NCBI RefSeq assembly: GCF_000826545.1
Contig: NZ_CDME01000002.1
Location: 124,001 to 188,000, forward strand
DNA: 64,000 bases
DNA from: Kibdelosporangium sp. MJ126-NF4
GTDB lineage: Bacteria > Actinomycetota > Actinomycetes > Mycobacteriales > Pseudonocardiaceae
Reading direction: 5' to 3'
The notes beneath the pieces are model-generated. The model made no database searches. It worked only from the letters and a program-made list of their open reading frames with translations, and was not told the DNA's origin. How positions within the stretch are numbered: position 1 is the stretch's first letter; each line of letters begins with the position of its first letter. Of this stretch, positions 9,021 to 19,542 are shown one piece after another. The translations under genes were made by a program, and so were the position numbers.

Positions 9021-9716
9021 TCAGTCGACCGGCGACCGGTGTGCTCGGAACAGGGCGAGGTTGCCGCGCACAATCAGGGTGTGGCTGGCGAAATGGCGGG
9101 AGAGTTGCGCACGCAGCCCGTCGATGTCATCGGCTTCGTTGTGGAAGACGCCAGCGGCGTTGTTGCACCTCATGAGCACCTTGGCAGGCAGCGAGACCCG
9201 GACACCGCCGGACAGTAGGGTGCTCCCGAACACCACCCCGCCCGGCCGCACCGCCGCGGCGGCGTGCGCCAGCACGACTCCCTTTTCCCGCATGCTCCCC
9301 GGCAGGCAGTGGAGTACCAGGTTCAGGCCGACTGAGTCGAAGGCTGCGTCCGGGACGGGCAGCGGGGCCAGCAGGTTCGCCTCGATCTGCCGGACGCGGT
9401 AGCGCGCCAGCCGTCGGGCGGTGTGGGCCAGCGGGGTCGGGTTCAGGTCGACGAGGGTGATCTGCGGGTCGGGCACCGGAAACTGGCAGCGCGCCAACAG
9501 GTAGCCACTGCCCACTCCCAGTTCGAGATGCTCGGCCCCGAGGCTGGCGTCGTACAGCCCGCGCACCACCGACGTGGGACAACGCCAGATCAGGGGCATG
9601 TTGACGCCGTAGACGCAGATGTCGTAGACGGCCAGGAAATGCCGGTTGTAGACAGCGATTCCGTCCAGGACGTCCTGATCCACGGGCTCCCGCGTCCGGT
9701 CACCGGAACTCGTCAT
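9021..9716 (-). CDS. class I SAM-dependent methyltransferase
   Basis: A 231-residue methyltransferase with motif I LELGVGSGYLLARC, an acidic post-I strand (ITLVDLNPTPL) and VRPGGVVFGSTLL in the C-terminal half. The first ~50 residues (IAVYNRHFLAVYDICVYGVN) resemble a helical lid. The ATG at 9716 is chosen because GAGG lies 8 nt upstream; a TTG at 9746 is an alternative. It is divergent from the SARP regulator gene and may belong to the PKS locus as a tailoring enzyme, but nothing in the sequence proves that. Confidence 0.85.
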   Translation of the reverse strand: MTSSGDRTREPVDQDVLDGIAVYNRHFLAVYDICVYGVNMPLIWRCPTSVVRGLYDASLGAEHLELGVGSGYLLARCQFPVPDPQITLVDLNPTPLAHTARRLARYRVRQIEANLLAPLPVPDAAFDSVGLNLVLHCLPGSMREKGVVLAHAAAAVRPGGVVFGSTLLSGGVRVSLPAKVLMRCNNAAGVFHNEADDIDGLRAQLSRHFASHTLIVRGNLALFRAHRSPVD

Positions 9717-9839
9717 CCACGTGTCCTCACATGGGTCGAATCGCAACCACTAGTCCACCACGGTGAAACCGGACGGGGTCAAGGGACCACCAGTGTGATT
9801 GAGGCTATCGTGCAGGGCAAATCCCCAGGGGAGGATCGG

Positions 9840-12800
9840 GTGGAGTTTCGGATCCTTGGCCAGGTCGAGGTCCGGGGAGACCGGGCGCGGGCAAAACTGG
9901 CCGGCGCGACCCAGTCTGCGCTGTTGGTGGCGTTGCTGCTGCGGGCGAACCATGTGGTGCCGCTCGAGGGTCTGGTCGCGGCGACGTGGGACGACGAACC
10001 GCCCGACTCGGCCGGTGCGGCGTTGCACACCCGCATCTTCCGGCTTCGGCGTGCGCTCGACGAGGTCGAGACCAACGGCTCCGGGCGCATCATCACGCAC
10101 AACTCCGGCTACCTCCTCAAGGTGGAGTCGGGCGAACTGGACCTGGAGGAGTTCCAACAGCACGTCGCGCAGGCCCGGGAGGCCATCGAGGCCGGTCATC
10201 CCGCTGAGGCGCTCCGCAAGTTCGACGCCGCTCTGCGGCTGTGGCGCGGACCCGCGCTGTCCGGGGTGTCCGGGCGGTTCGCACAGACCCAGGCCGACGG
10301 CCTCGACGTGGCCAGGCTGACCGCCGTCGAGGACCGGATCGAGGTCGGCCTCACGCTCGGCCGCCACGCCGAAATGGTTGCCGAGCTCACGACACTGGTC
10401 GCCGCCAACCCGCTGCGGGAGCGTCTGCGCGGACAACTCATGCTCGCCCTGTACCGCTGTGGCCAGCAGGCTGAGGCGCTCGCTGTCTACCGTGACATCT
10501 ACCGCCTGCTCACGGACGAACTGGGCATCCAGCCCGACCCGCAGCTGCAGCGGTTACACCGGCAGATGCTGGCCGCCGACCCGGCCCTCAACGTGCCGGT
10601 CGCGTCGGTGACCGCCGCGACCATGCCGGTGATCAGTCTGGTTCCGCAGCAGCTGCCGACCGACGTCGCCAACTTCACCGGGCGTGAGCGGGACCTCGGC
10701 CAGCTGAACGCGCTGTTCGACGGCGACCCCGGCGCGAGCAAAGCGGTGGTGATCTCCGCGATCGCGGGCACAGCAGGCGTCGGCAAGACGGCGCTCGCCC
10801 TGCACTGGGCGCACGGGAATGTCGATCGATTCCCGCACGGCCAGCTGTACGTCAACCTGCGTGGCTACGCGGCGGCGGGCCAGCCGATGGCGGCCACCGC
10901 GGCGCTTGCCCAGTTCCTGCGTTCGCTCGGCGTGCCGCAGGAACGGATTCCGCTCGATCAGGACGAGCAGGCCGCGATGTACCGGTCGCTGATGGCTGAC
11001 CGGAGGATGCTGGTACTGCTGGACAACGTCGCCACGGCGGACCAGGTGTGGCCGCTGCTGCCGGGGAGCTCCAACAGCCTGGTGCTGATCACCAGCCGCG
11101 ACGACCTGCGTGGGCTGACCTCGTTGCAGGACGTGCGCCGGATCGTGCTCGACGTCCTCACTCCCGACGAGGCACACGATCTGCTCGCCCGCGTCCTCGG
11201 CACCTCACGGGCCCAGGCCGAGCAGCCGCAGGTGACGGAACTGGCGAGGCTGTGCGGCTATCTGCCGCTGGCACTGCGGATCGCCGCCGCCCACCTGGTC
11301 AACCGCCCGCACGAGTCGATCGCTTCGTACGTGGGCAAGCTCAACGCGGGCAACAGGCTCGCTCACCTCGCCGTGGACGAGGACCCGCACGTGGGCGTCC
11401 GCGTCTCCTTCGACCTGTCCTACCAGGTGCTCACGCCGGACTGCGCCCGGCTGTTCCGGTTGCTGGGACTGGTTCCCGGTCCGGACTTCAGCCCGGACGC
11501 CGCCGCGGCACTGAGTGGCCTGGCCGCGCAGGAAACCGTGCGACTGCTGGACCGGCTGACAGCAGCGCACCTGCTCGACTGCACCGCGCCGGACCGGTAC
11601 CAGTTCCATGACCTGCTCCGGCTGTACGCCGCTCAGCGGGCCGAGGCCGAGGACGCCGCCGAGAACCGGACAGACGCGGTACTGCGCCTGCTCGGCTGGG
11701 CGCTGCACACCACGGCCGCAGCGGCCCAGCTGCTCTATCCCGAGATCGCGCCCGTGCTGCGTGAACTGCCCGAGTCGCAGGCACAGCCGCGCACCTTCAC
11801 CGATCCCGTCGACGCGCTTGCCTGGTTGGACGCCGAACGGGCCAACCTGATCGCGATCATCGGTCACGCTGTCGAGCACGGCCCGCGCGAGCTGGCCTGG
11901 TACCTCGTCGACGCCATGTCCGGCTACTTCCACCTGCAGATGAACCGGGTCGACTGGCACCGCGCGGCCGAGGACGGCCTGCGGGCGGCCCGCGGCGCGG
12001 GCGATCGGGACGCCGAAGCAGCCATGCTGCACAGCATCGCGTACGCACACTTCAGTTTCGGCGAGTACGCGCAGGTGCTCGAACACGACCTGCAGGCCCT
12101 GGCGCGCTACCGGGAGACCGGCAACACCGCAGGCGAGGCCGAGGTGAGCAAGTGGTCCGGTCTCGCGTCCTGGTTGCTCGGACGGCTGGAGGAGGCATCG
12201 GCGTACCACGAGAGGGCGGTGGAATGCTTCCAGGCGACGGGAAACCGGGCAGGCGAGGCCATCTCGTTGACCAATCTCGCCTACGTGTTCTGTGACTCGG
12301 GACGGTTCGCGGAGTCGCTCGACAACTCCACCCGGGCGCTCGCCATCCAGCACGAGATCGGGACCCAGCTCGGCCAGGCACTGTCCATGCACGCCATCGC
12401 GCACGTCAACAACAGCTTCGGCAACTACGACCGTGCCCTTGAGCTGATCAACGAGGTGATCGCGCGTTACCGGAAGATCGGCTACCGCCACGGAGAGGTG
12501 TCCGCGCTCGAAGTGCTTGCCATGATCCACCGGGACGCCGGTCGTCACCAGGAGGCGCTGGACAGCGGCGACGACGCTCTCGCTCTCGCCGAGGAGATCA
12601 ACGAGCCCAAGTCGCACGTCTGCGCGCTGAACACGATCGGCTACAGCCGTTCGCACCTGCGGCAGTTCGACGAGGCAGTCAGCAGCCACAACCGCGCGCT
12701 GGAGCTGGCGCGGACGGCCGGATTCCGCCGGGGAGAAGTGGAGGCCCTTGTCGGGCTGGCCACCGCGTACCGCGGTCTCGAGCGGCCACAGGACGCTCTG

Positions 12801-13127
12801 GGCTGCGCGCTGACCGCGTGGCGTGCCGCCGAGGGGTCCGGGTTCCGCTCGTTCGCCGCGCACGCACTCACCGCGCTCGCCGAGATCCACTCCGACCTGC
12901 ACGAGCACGACCAAGCCGTCGAGTACGCCCGCCGGGCGGTGGACCTCCACGGGGAGACCGGCCATCGCCTCGGCCGTGCCCGTGCGCTGCGCGCCACCGG
13001 AACCATCCTGCAGCGCGAGGACAGCGTGGCCGCCCAGGAACACTGGCGCAGCGCACTGGCACTCTTCACCGAACTGGGAACGCCCGAAGCCGAACAGCTC
13101 CGTACGGTGCTCGACACGGCCGTATGA
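9840..13127 (+). CDS. SARP/AfsR-type regulator (wHTH-BTAD-NB-ARC-TPR)
   Basis: A 1095-residue regulator built like AfsR. The OmpR-type winged HTH (residues ~1-95, FRILGQVEV to GRIITHNSGYLL) is followed by the BTAD domain (~100-250, with MLALYRCGQQAEALAVYRDI). An NB-ARC STAND ATPase follows, with Walker A GTAGVGKTALAL near residue 310, MLVLLDNV as Walker B and GYLPLALRIAA later. The C-terminal ~400 residues are a run of TPR-like helices. The GTG at 9840 has AGGGGAGG 5 nt upstream; the longer open frame upstream is not coding. It ends 31 nt before the PKS start on the same strand and is the likely pathway-specific activator of the locus. Confidence 0.93.
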   Translation: MEFRILGQVEVRGDRARAKLAGATQSALLVALLLRANHVVPLEGLVAATWDDEPPDSAGAALHTRIFRLRRALDEVETNGSGRIITHNSGYLLKVESGELDLEEFQQHVAQAREAIEAGHPAEALRKFDAALRLWRGPALSGVSGRFAQTQADGLDVARLTAVEDRIEVGLTLGRHAEMVAELTTLVAANPLRERLRGQLMLALYRCGQQAEALAVYRDIYRLLTDELGIQPDPQLQRLHRQMLAADPALNVPVASVTAATMPVISLVPQQLPTDVANFTGRERDLGQLNALFDGDPGASKAVVISAIAGTAGVGKTALALHWAHGNVDRFPHGQLYVNLRGYAAAGQPMAATAALAQFLRSLGVPQERIPLDQDEQAAMYRSLMADRRMLVLLDNVATADQVWPLLPGSSNSLVLITSRDDLRGLTSLQDVRRIVLDVLTPDEAHDLLARVLGTSRAQAEQPQVTELARLCGYLPLALRIAAAHLVNRPHESIASYVGKLNAGNRLAHLAVDEDPHVGVRVSFDLSYQVLTPDCARLFRLLGLVPGPDFSPDAAAALSGLAAQETVRLLDRLTAAHLLDCTAPDRYQFHDLLRLYAAQRAEAEDAAENRTDAVLRLLGWALHTTAAAAQLLYPEIAPVLRELPESQAQPRTFTDPVDALAWLDAERANLIAIIGHAVEHGPRELAWYLVDAMSGYFHLQMNRVDWHRAAEDGLRAARGAGDRDAEAAMLHSIAYAHFSFGEYAQVLEHDLQALARYRETGNTAGEAEVSKWSGLASWLLGRLEEASAYHERAVECFQATGNRAGEAISLTNLAYVFCDSGRFAESLDNSTRALAIQHEIGTQLGQALSMHAIAHVNNSFGNYDRALELINEVIARYRKIGYRHGEVSALEVLAMIHRDAGRHQEALDSGDDALALAEEINEPKSHVCALNTIGYSRSHLRQFDEAVSSHNRALELARTAGFRRGEVEALVGLATAYRGLERPQDALGCALTAWRAAEGSGFRSFAAHALTALAEIHSDLHEHDQAVEYARRAVDLHGETGHRLGRARALRATGTILQREDSVAAQEHWRSALALFTELGTPEAEQLRTVLDTAV

Positions 13128-13158
13128 TCGACCGGGAGCTCTCTTGCAGGAGGACTGG

Positions 13159-16100
13159 ATGCCGCACGGGCGCAGTGCCCCTATCGCCATTGTCGGTATC
13201 GGATGCAGGTTGCCGGGAGCGCACGGCCCAGACGAGTTCTGGCGCCGGTTGTGCGACGGCTACGACGCCATCGGCCCCATCCCGCCGGACCGGGTCGGCC
13301 TGAGTGCACTGTCCGATCCGGAGTCCTTTCTCCGAAGGCGGAACTTCGCGCCGAGCGGCGGATTCCTCACCGGTCTCGACCGGTTCGAGCCGACGTTCTT
13401 CGGTATACCGCCGCGGGCGGCCGGTCGGATGGACCCGCAGCAGCGCTTGTTGCTGGAGACCGGTTGGGAGGCGTTGGAGGACGCGGGACTGCCACCGGAC
13501 CAACTCGCGGGCAGCAGGACAGGTGTCTTCATCGGACACCTCGGCGCCGACTACTGGGACCTGCAGTGCCGTACCACCACAGTGGACCTGCACGCCGGAA
13601 CGGCGGGGCAGCGCAGCATGCTGGCCGGCTGCCTGTCCTACACGCTCGACCTGCGTGGCCCCAGTGTGGCCGTGGACTCCGGGTGTTCGGCGTCGCTTGT
13701 GGCCACACGCCAGGCATGCCTGAGCCTGGCCGGTGGTGAGTCGTCGGTCGCGTTGGTCGGCGGCACCAGCGTGTTGTTGTTGCCGGAGAACTATCTTCCG
13801 CTGTCCCAGGCCGGTCTGCTGGCCAAGGACGGCCGGTGCAAGTTCGGTGACGTGGACGCCGACGGTTTCGTGCGCAGCGAGGGTGTCGCCGTGGTCGTGC
13901 TCAAGACACTGGAGCGGGCTCGTGCCGACGGCGACCGGGTGTACGCGCTGATCACGGGCGGAGCTGTCAACAACGACGGACGCGCCGCGGGGTACGTCGG
14001 CCGTCCCGCGGTCGAGGGGCAGGTGGACGTGCTGCGGGCGGCGTACGCGGACGCCGGAGTCAATCCGTCCGATGTGGACTATGTGGAGGCGCACGGCACC
14101 GGGACGAGGGTCGGCGACCCGATCGAGTTCGAGGCGCTCGGCGCGGTGCTGGGGGAGGGACGGCCCTCGGACCAGCCCTGTCTGGTCGGCTCGGTCAAGA
14201 CGAACATCGGGCACACCGAGGGAGCGGCCGGGATCGCCAGCATGATGAAGACCGCGTTGTGCCTGTACCACGGGATGGTTCCGCCCAGTCTGCACCTGCG
14301 CACACCCAACCCGGCGGTGCCGTGGTCGGCATTACCGGTCTCGGTCGTCACCGAGAACACACCTATTCCGGCACGGGGCCGTCCTCGCGTCGCCGGGGTG
14401 AGCGCCTTCAGCGTCACCGGTACCAACGCCCATGTTGTGCTCACGGAGGCCGAGGTGGCGCCCCGTGCTCCGCGGACCGAGTCCGCGACCGGCGACACCG
14501 CGTACCTGTTCACCACCTCCGCGCGTACCGCGGAAGGGCTGGCGGACGCCGCCCGCGGCTACGCGGACTACCTGGAAACCGGTCTGGGACAACGGTATTC
14601 GCTGCGTGATGTGTGCTACACCGCCACCCGCCGGGCGCAGCACGTCGAGCGGCTGGCCGTGGTCGGCTCGTCGCATGAGGACATCGCGGCGAAGCTCCGC
14701 GGGTACGCCGACGGAATCCGTGCCGGGGATGTGGCCAGTGCGTCGGACGTCGGCGGACGGCCGCGGGTCGTTTTCGTCTTTCCCGGCCACGGCACGCAGT
14801 GGGTGGGCATGGGCAGGGCCTTGCTCGAGCAGGAACCGGTGTTCCGTTCGGCGGTCGAGGAATGCGACCGCGCGGTGCACAAGGAGACCGGTTGGTCCAT
14901 CTTGGACGCGCTGGACGACAGTGACCGGTTGGGCGTCGTCGAAGTGGTTCAGCCCGCGTTGTGGGCGGTGGAGATCGGGCTCGCCGCGCTGTGGCGTTCC
15001 TGGGGTGTGGAACCGGATCTGGTGATCGGGCACAGTATGGGCGAGGCGGCGGCCGCGTACGTGGCCGGTGCGCTTTCCCTCAGTGACGCGGCGACCGTTA
15101 TCTGTCGGCGGAGCGTGCTGGCCGCCCGGCTGAGTGGTCGTGGCGCCATGGCATCGGTCGCGCTCGCTCCCGAGCAGGCGGCCGAGGTCGTCGCCGCGTA
15201 CGTCGATCGGGTGTCGATCGCGGCGAGCAACAGCCCGGCGTCCAGTGTGCTGTCCGGCGATCCGGACGCGGTGGCCGAGATCCTTGCGACACTGCGGGAA
15301 CGCGATGTCTTCTGTCGGCGCATCGATGTGGACTACGCGGCGCACAGCCCCCAGGTCGACGGGCTGCGGGAGGAGTTGCTCGCCGGACTGGCCGAGCTGA
15401 AGCCCCGACAGGGCGAACTGCAGCTGCATTCCACGGTGCTCGACGAGACGGTTGACGGGTCCACATTGGACGCCGAATACTGGGTGCGCAACCTCAGGGA
15501 ACCGGTGCGTTTCGCCTCGGCGGTCCGCACCCTGCTCGGCCGGGGACCGACCGTGTTCCTCGAGATCAGCCCGCATCCGGTGCTCGTGCCGTCGATCGAG
15601 GAGTGCATCGAGGTCCACCAGGGTGACGGCGCGGCTGTCCCGTCGCTGCGCCGGGACCAGGCCGACAGCGCCGCGCTGCTGCGTCGCCTGGGCACCCTCT
15701 ACCTGCACGGTGTTCCCGTGCGAGGTGACCAGCTGTTCGGCTGTGCGGCTCGGCTCGTCTCGCCACCGGTGTACCGCTGGCAGCGCGAGTCCTACTGGAT
15801 CACGCCGGAGCAGCCGTTTCGGACGCTTGTCGCCCGCGAGGGCAACCAGCGAAACGGGCATCCGCTGCTGGGACCGTGCGTCTCGGCCGGGCAGGGTGAA
15901 CGCGTCTGGGAAGGCCCGCTGGACCGAATCCGCAACGCCTACCTGGACGACCACCGCGTGCAGGGCATGGCTGTGCTGCCAGGCAGCGCGTTCTGCGAGC
16001 TGGTCGTGGCGGCGAGCAGGCAACTGTTCGGCGACGTACCCGTCGCCCTCGCCGACCTCACCCTGCGCAAGGTGCTCGTCCTCGCCGCCGAGGAGACCCG

Positions 16101-19100
16101 ACGGCTGCGGGTGCGGATGGCCGAGCAGGACGACGCGGTCTGGCATGTGGAGATCGCCAGCAGTACCGAGACAGGCGCGGACGCGACCTGGACCCGGCAC
16201 GCGGAGGCGCGAGTGCTGTCCGGCGGGCAGGCCGACGACGAGCCGCCGACCGGTGACCTTCCCGAGGTGATCCGCGGCCGGTGCGCCGAACGCCTGTCCG
16301 GCAAGGATTTCTACCGGCGCCTCGCCGCGGGCGGCAACGACTGGCTGCCGCGGTTCCAGGGCATCGCCGAGTTGTGGCGCGGCGACGGAGAGGCGCTCGC
16401 CAGAGTCGTCTGTCCGGACTCGTTGACGTCGCAGCTCGCCGACTTCCATTTCCACCCGGCACTGTTCGACGCCTGCGGCCAGGCACTGACCGCCCTCACC
16501 GACCGGCCGGGCCAGACGTTCGTGCTCAGTGCGATCGGCGAGGGACGCGTGTACCGCGGATCGGGCCGGGAACTGTGGAGCCATGTCTCGGTGTCGCACG
16601 GAGACGATCCGCACTCGATCGTCGGCGACATCCGGATCCTCGACACCACGGGGAAACTCGTGGCCGAGCTGCGCGGTGTCCAAGGGCGGTACCTGGCCGG
16701 TCCCGGCGCGGCGCCATCGGAGGACGACCGGCTGTACGAACTGTGCTGGGACCAGGACGATCGACGGCGGGCGCCGGTCGCGCCGGGCGCGTGGGTGCTC
16801 GTCCCCGACACCGGAGGCGCGGCCGAGCAACTGCGTGGTCGGCTGGAACAGGCGGGCCATGCGTGCGTGATGCTGGCCATCGACCCCGGCGACCCGGACA
16901 GCACGCGTCGGTCACTGGCGCGGGCACTGGACACGGGCGGGGTCCCGGTTCGCGGAATCGTCCACATGGGATTCCTGGACCTGACCACATCGGACGCCGA
17001 CCCGCAGGATGCCGACAGCGTGGAGTCTGCGTGCCTGACCGTGGTCCGGCTGGTGCAGGCGCTGACCGCGCAGCGCGCCGACTCACTGTCACGGCTGTGG
17101 CTGGTCACCCAGGGGGCACAGGCTGTCTCCCCGAACGAGTCGTCTACCGCGACGCTGCAGACTCCGTTGTGGGGACTGGGCCGCACTCTCGCGGGTGAAC
17201 ATCCGGAACTGTCGCCCACCCTGATCGATGTCGACACCGACGCGCGTTTCCCCGCCGACGCGCTGTGCCGTGAGTTGACCACCGCCGACGAGGAGAACCA
17301 GGTGGCGCTGCGCGGAGGCACCCGGTATCTGGCTCGCTTGCGCCGATACAGCTCACCGCGGCCCACCGGTGAGCGAACCCGTCCACGGCGGCGGGGTGCG
17401 TTTCGGGTCGGCATGGCCAAGCGGGGAGTGCTGGACGCGTTCCGGATCGAAGACGCCACGCGGCGTCAGCCGGGGCCGGGCGAGGTCGAGGTCGAAACCG
17501 CGTACATGGGGCTGAACTACGCGGATGTGCTCGGAGTCCTGGACATGTATCCGGGCGCGGCGGACCTGGAGGTACGGCCGGGTGCCGAGTTCTCCGGCAC
17601 TGTCACCGCGGTCGGCGATCTCGTGCACGGGTTGCGGGTCGGCGACGAGGTTCTGGGTTTCGGGCCAGGAGGGCTGGAATCCCACGTCATCGCCAAGGCA
17701 GCGCTGGTGTTCCGACGCCCGGCCGCACTCGGTCACCAGGACGCGGCCACCCTGCCCGCGGTGTTCCTCACCGCGTACCACGCGTTGTGCCATCTCGCGA
17801 ACATCGGCCGCGGCGACCGAGTCCTGATCCACACCGCCACCGGCGGGGTCGGGCTGGCCGCCATCCAGATCGCCCGGTGGAAGGAGGCGACGGTCTTCGC
17901 GACCGCGGGCAGTCCGGAGAAGCGCGCGCTGTTGCGCACCATGGGGATTCGGCACGTCGCCGACTCGCGCAGCTCGGCCTTTGCCGACGAGTTCCTCGCC
18001 GCCACCCACGGCAAGGGCGTCGATGTCGTCCTCAACACCCTTGCCGGGCCTGCGATCCAACGCAATCTGGAGCTGCTCGCCCCCTACGGCCGGTACCTGG
18101 AACTGACCAAGAAGGACGTTCTCGGCGACGGCTCGATCGCGCTGCGGGCACTCGGCCGCAACATCTCCTTCCACGTGGTCGACGTCGCGGACATGGTGCG
18201 CAACGCCCCGGAGCGGGTGTCGGCCGTCATGGCCGAGGTGCTGGCCCATGTCCAGAGCGGGACACTGGCCGGGCTGCCGAGCCGGACCCATCCGGCGCAC
18301 CGGGCGACGGACGCGTTCCGCAGCCTGGCCAAGGCGGAGCACATCGGCAAGGTCCTTGTGTCCTTCGCAGGCGACACCGCTGACACCGCCGACACCGCCG
18401 ACATCGAGTACGCCGATGACACTGTCGATGTGAGTCGACCGGACGCGCTTGTCCGCCCGGACGCCAGCTACCTCGTCACCGGCGGGCTCGGCGGGCTCGG
18501 CAGCAAGGTGGCCGAATGGCTGGTCGCCCGGGGCGCACGACACCTCTGCCTGGTCGGCAGATCGTCCGTGGCACACGACAACCCGGTGGTGGCAGCGCTG
18601 GAGCGGGCCGGAGCGAAGGTGCACTACCAGGCGGCCGACGTCACCGACGAGGCCGCGATGCGGGCGGTGCTGGCCGACGTCGCCGAACGCGGCTGGCCGT
18701 CGGTACGCGGCGTGGTGCATGCCGCGGGAGTGGGCGCCTACCACGCCATCGACGACCTGGACGCGGCGGTGCTGGCCGACGTCCTCCGTCCGAAGGTACG
18801 CGGCTCATTGGTGCTCGACCGGCTGTTCCGCGACGCCGGGCTGGACTTCTTAGTGCTGTTCTCCTCGGCGGCGTCCGTGCTCGACTCGCCCATGCTCGGC
18901 GCCTACGCGACAGCGAACGCGTTCCTGGACGGACTGGCCAGGCAGCGTCGCCGCCGTGGTGAGGCCGCGCTCAGCATCAACTGGGGCGCGTGGGACTCGG
19001 TGGGCATGGCCACCCGGGCCATGACCGTGTCCCACAGGCCGCTGCCCGCGGGAATGCGCGGCCTGCGGTCGGAAGACGGGTTGGCGGCGATGGAGCGGCT

Positions 19101-19542
19101 GCTGCGGCACGAGGCGACTCAGGTGGCGGTGTTCGCCATCGACTGGCCCGCGTGGGCCGAGGCGCACCCGCAGGCGGCACAGTCGCCGCTGCTGGCCGAG
19201 TTGGTGTCCAGGCGGGTGTCCGGGCCGCCTGTCGAAACCAGGGTCACCCGCCCGCCGGTCGCCAGGTCGGGCAAGGATCGGCGCGAAACCATCAGCCGGT
19301 ACCTGGTGGAGCAGTTGGCCGCCGGGCTGGGCATCCCGGCGGAACGGATCAGGACCCGTGAGTCGCTCAACCGGCTGGGGCTCGACTCGCTGACCGCGGT
19401 GGAGCTGAAGAACCGGGTCTCCCAGGACCTCGGTGTGACGCTGCCGGTGGTGTCCCTGCTCAGCGGGTACACGCTGGCGGAGCTGATCGACCAGCTCGCC
19501 GCGGCGGAGCCGGACTCAGTCCTGCCAGAGCGCGCCGAGTGA
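13159..19542 (+). CDS. single-module fully reducing type I PKS (KS-AT-DH-ER-KR-ACP)
   Basis: A 2127-residue polyketide synthase. The KS (~15-435) has Cys176 in DSGCSAS (usual form TACSSS), His312 (EAHGTGT) and His352 (NIGHTEG). The AT (~535-850) has Ser626 in GHSMGE and a YAAH signature at 726, which is neither clean malonyl (HAFH) nor methylmalonyl (YASH). The DH has His932 in HxxxGxxxxPG and Asp1104 in DxxxQ. The ER has a GGVGLAA nucleotide site near 1561. The KR has GGLGGLG at ~1775 and Tyr1916. The ACP has Ser2077 (GLDSL). All six domains look active. There is no docking domain, thioesterase or second module, so it probably works iteratively to make a saturated chain. The ATG at 13159 has AGGAGG 5 nt upstream and lies 31 nt after the SARP gene. 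Confidence 0.95.
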   Translation: MPHGRSAPIAIVGIGCRLPGAHGPDEFWRRLCDGYDAIGPIPPDRVGLSALSDPESFLRRRNFAPSGGFLTGLDRFEPTFFGIPPRAAGRMDPQQRLLLETGWEALEDAGLPPDQLAGSRTGVFIGHLGADYWDLQCRTTTVDLHAGTAGQRSMLAGCLSYTLDLRGPSVAVDSGCSASLVATRQACLSLAGGESSVALVGGTSVLLLPENYLPLSQAGLLAKDGRCKFGDVDADGFVRSEGVAVVVLKTLERARADGDRVYALITGGAVNNDGRAAGYVGRPAVEGQVDVLRAAYADAGVNPSDVDYVEAHGTGTRVGDPIEFEALGAVLGEGRPSDQPCLVGSVKTNIGHTEGAAGIASMMKTALCLYHGMVPPSLHLRTPNPAVPWSALPVSVVTENTPIPARGRPRVAGVSAFSVTGTNAHVVLTEAEVAPRAPRTESATGDTAYLFTTSARTAEGLADAARGYADYLETGLGQRYSLRDVCYTATRRAQHVERLAVVGSSHEDIAAKLRGYADGIRAGDVASASDVGGRPRVVFVFPGHGTQWVGMGRALLEQEPVFRSAVEECDRAVHKETGWSILDALDDSDRLGVVEVVQPALWAVEIGLAALWRSWGVEPDLVIGHSMGEAAAAYVAGALSLSDAATVICRRSVLAARLSGRGAMASVALAPEQAAEVVAAYVDRVSIAASNSPASSVLSGDPDAVAEILATLRERDVFCRRIDVDYAAHSPQVDGLREELLAGLAELKPRQGELQLHSTVLDETVDGSTLDAEYWVRNLREPVRFASAVRTLLGRGPTVFLEISPHPVLVPSIEECIEVHQGDGAAVPSLRRDQADSAALLRRLGTLYLHGVPVRGDQLFGCAARLVSPPVYRWQRESYWITPEQPFRTLVAREGNQRNGHPLLGPCVSAGQGERVWEGPLDRIRNAYLDDHRVQGMAVLPGSAFCELVVAASRQLFGDVPVALADLTLRKVLVLAAEETRRLRVRMAEQDDAVWHVEIASSTETGADATWTRHAEARVLSGGQADDEPPTGDLPEVIRGRCAERLSGKDFYRRLAAGGNDWLPRFQGIAELWRGDGEALARVVCPDSLTSQLADFHFHPALFDACGQALTALTDRPGQTFVLSAIGEGRVYRGSGRELWSHVSVSHGDDPHSIVGDIRILDTTGKLVAELRGVQGRYLAGPGAAPSEDDRLYELCWDQDDRRRAPVAPGAWVLVPDTGGAAEQLRGRLEQAGHACVMLAIDPGDPDSTRRSLARALDTGGVPVRGIVHMGFLDLTTSDADPQDADSVESACLTVVRLVQALTAQRADSLSRLWLVTQGAQAVSPNESSTATLQTPLWGLGRTLAGEHPELSPTLIDVDTDARFPADALCRELTTADEENQVALRGGTRYLARLRRYSSPRPTGERTRPRRRGAFRVGMAKRGVLDAFRIEDATRRQPGPGEVEVETAYMGLNYADVLGVLDMYPGAADLEVRPGAEFSGTVTAVGDLVHGLRVGDEVLGFGPGGLESHVIAKAALVFRRPAALGHQDAATLPAVFLTAYHALCHLANIGRGDRVLIHTATGGVGLAAIQIARWKEATVFATAGSPEKRALLRTMGIRHVADSRSSAFADEFLAATHGKGVDVVLNTLAGPAIQRNLELLAPYGRYLELTKKDVLGDGSIALRALGRNISFHVVDVADMVRNAPERVSAVMAEVLAHVQSGTLAGLPSRTHPAHRATDAFRSLAKAEHIGKVLVSFAGDTADTADTADIEYADDTVDVSRPDALVRPDASYLVTGGLGGLGSKVAEWLVARGARHLCLVGRSSVAHDNPVVAALERAGAKVHYQAADVTDEAAMRAVLADVAERGWPSVRGVVHAAGVGAYHAIDDLDAAVLADVLRPKVRGSLVLDRLFRDAGLDFLVLFSSAASVLDSPMLGAYATANAFLDGLARQRRRRGEAALSINWGAWDSVGMATRAMTVSHRPLPAGMRGLRSEDGLAAMERLLRHEATQVAVFAIDWPAWAEAHPQAAQSPLLAELVSRRVSGPPVETRVTRPPVARSGKDRRETISRYLVEQLAAGLGIPAERIRTRESLNRLGLDSLTAVELKNRVSQDLGVTLPVVSLLSGYTLAELIDQLAAAEPDSVLPERAE

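Noticed and set aside
12823..13158. N-terminal extension of the PKS frame
   Set aside because: Overlaps the SARP 3' end in another frame; the ATG at 13159 has a strong ribosome site and starts the KS domain.
11205..13190. 661-residue minus-strand frame opposite the SARP regulator
   Set aside because: Antisense of a well-supported coding region, with no family similarity or ribosome site.
14332..16860. 842-residue minus-strand frame opposite the PKS
   Set aside because: Antisense shadow; the plus strand carries complete PKS motifs here.
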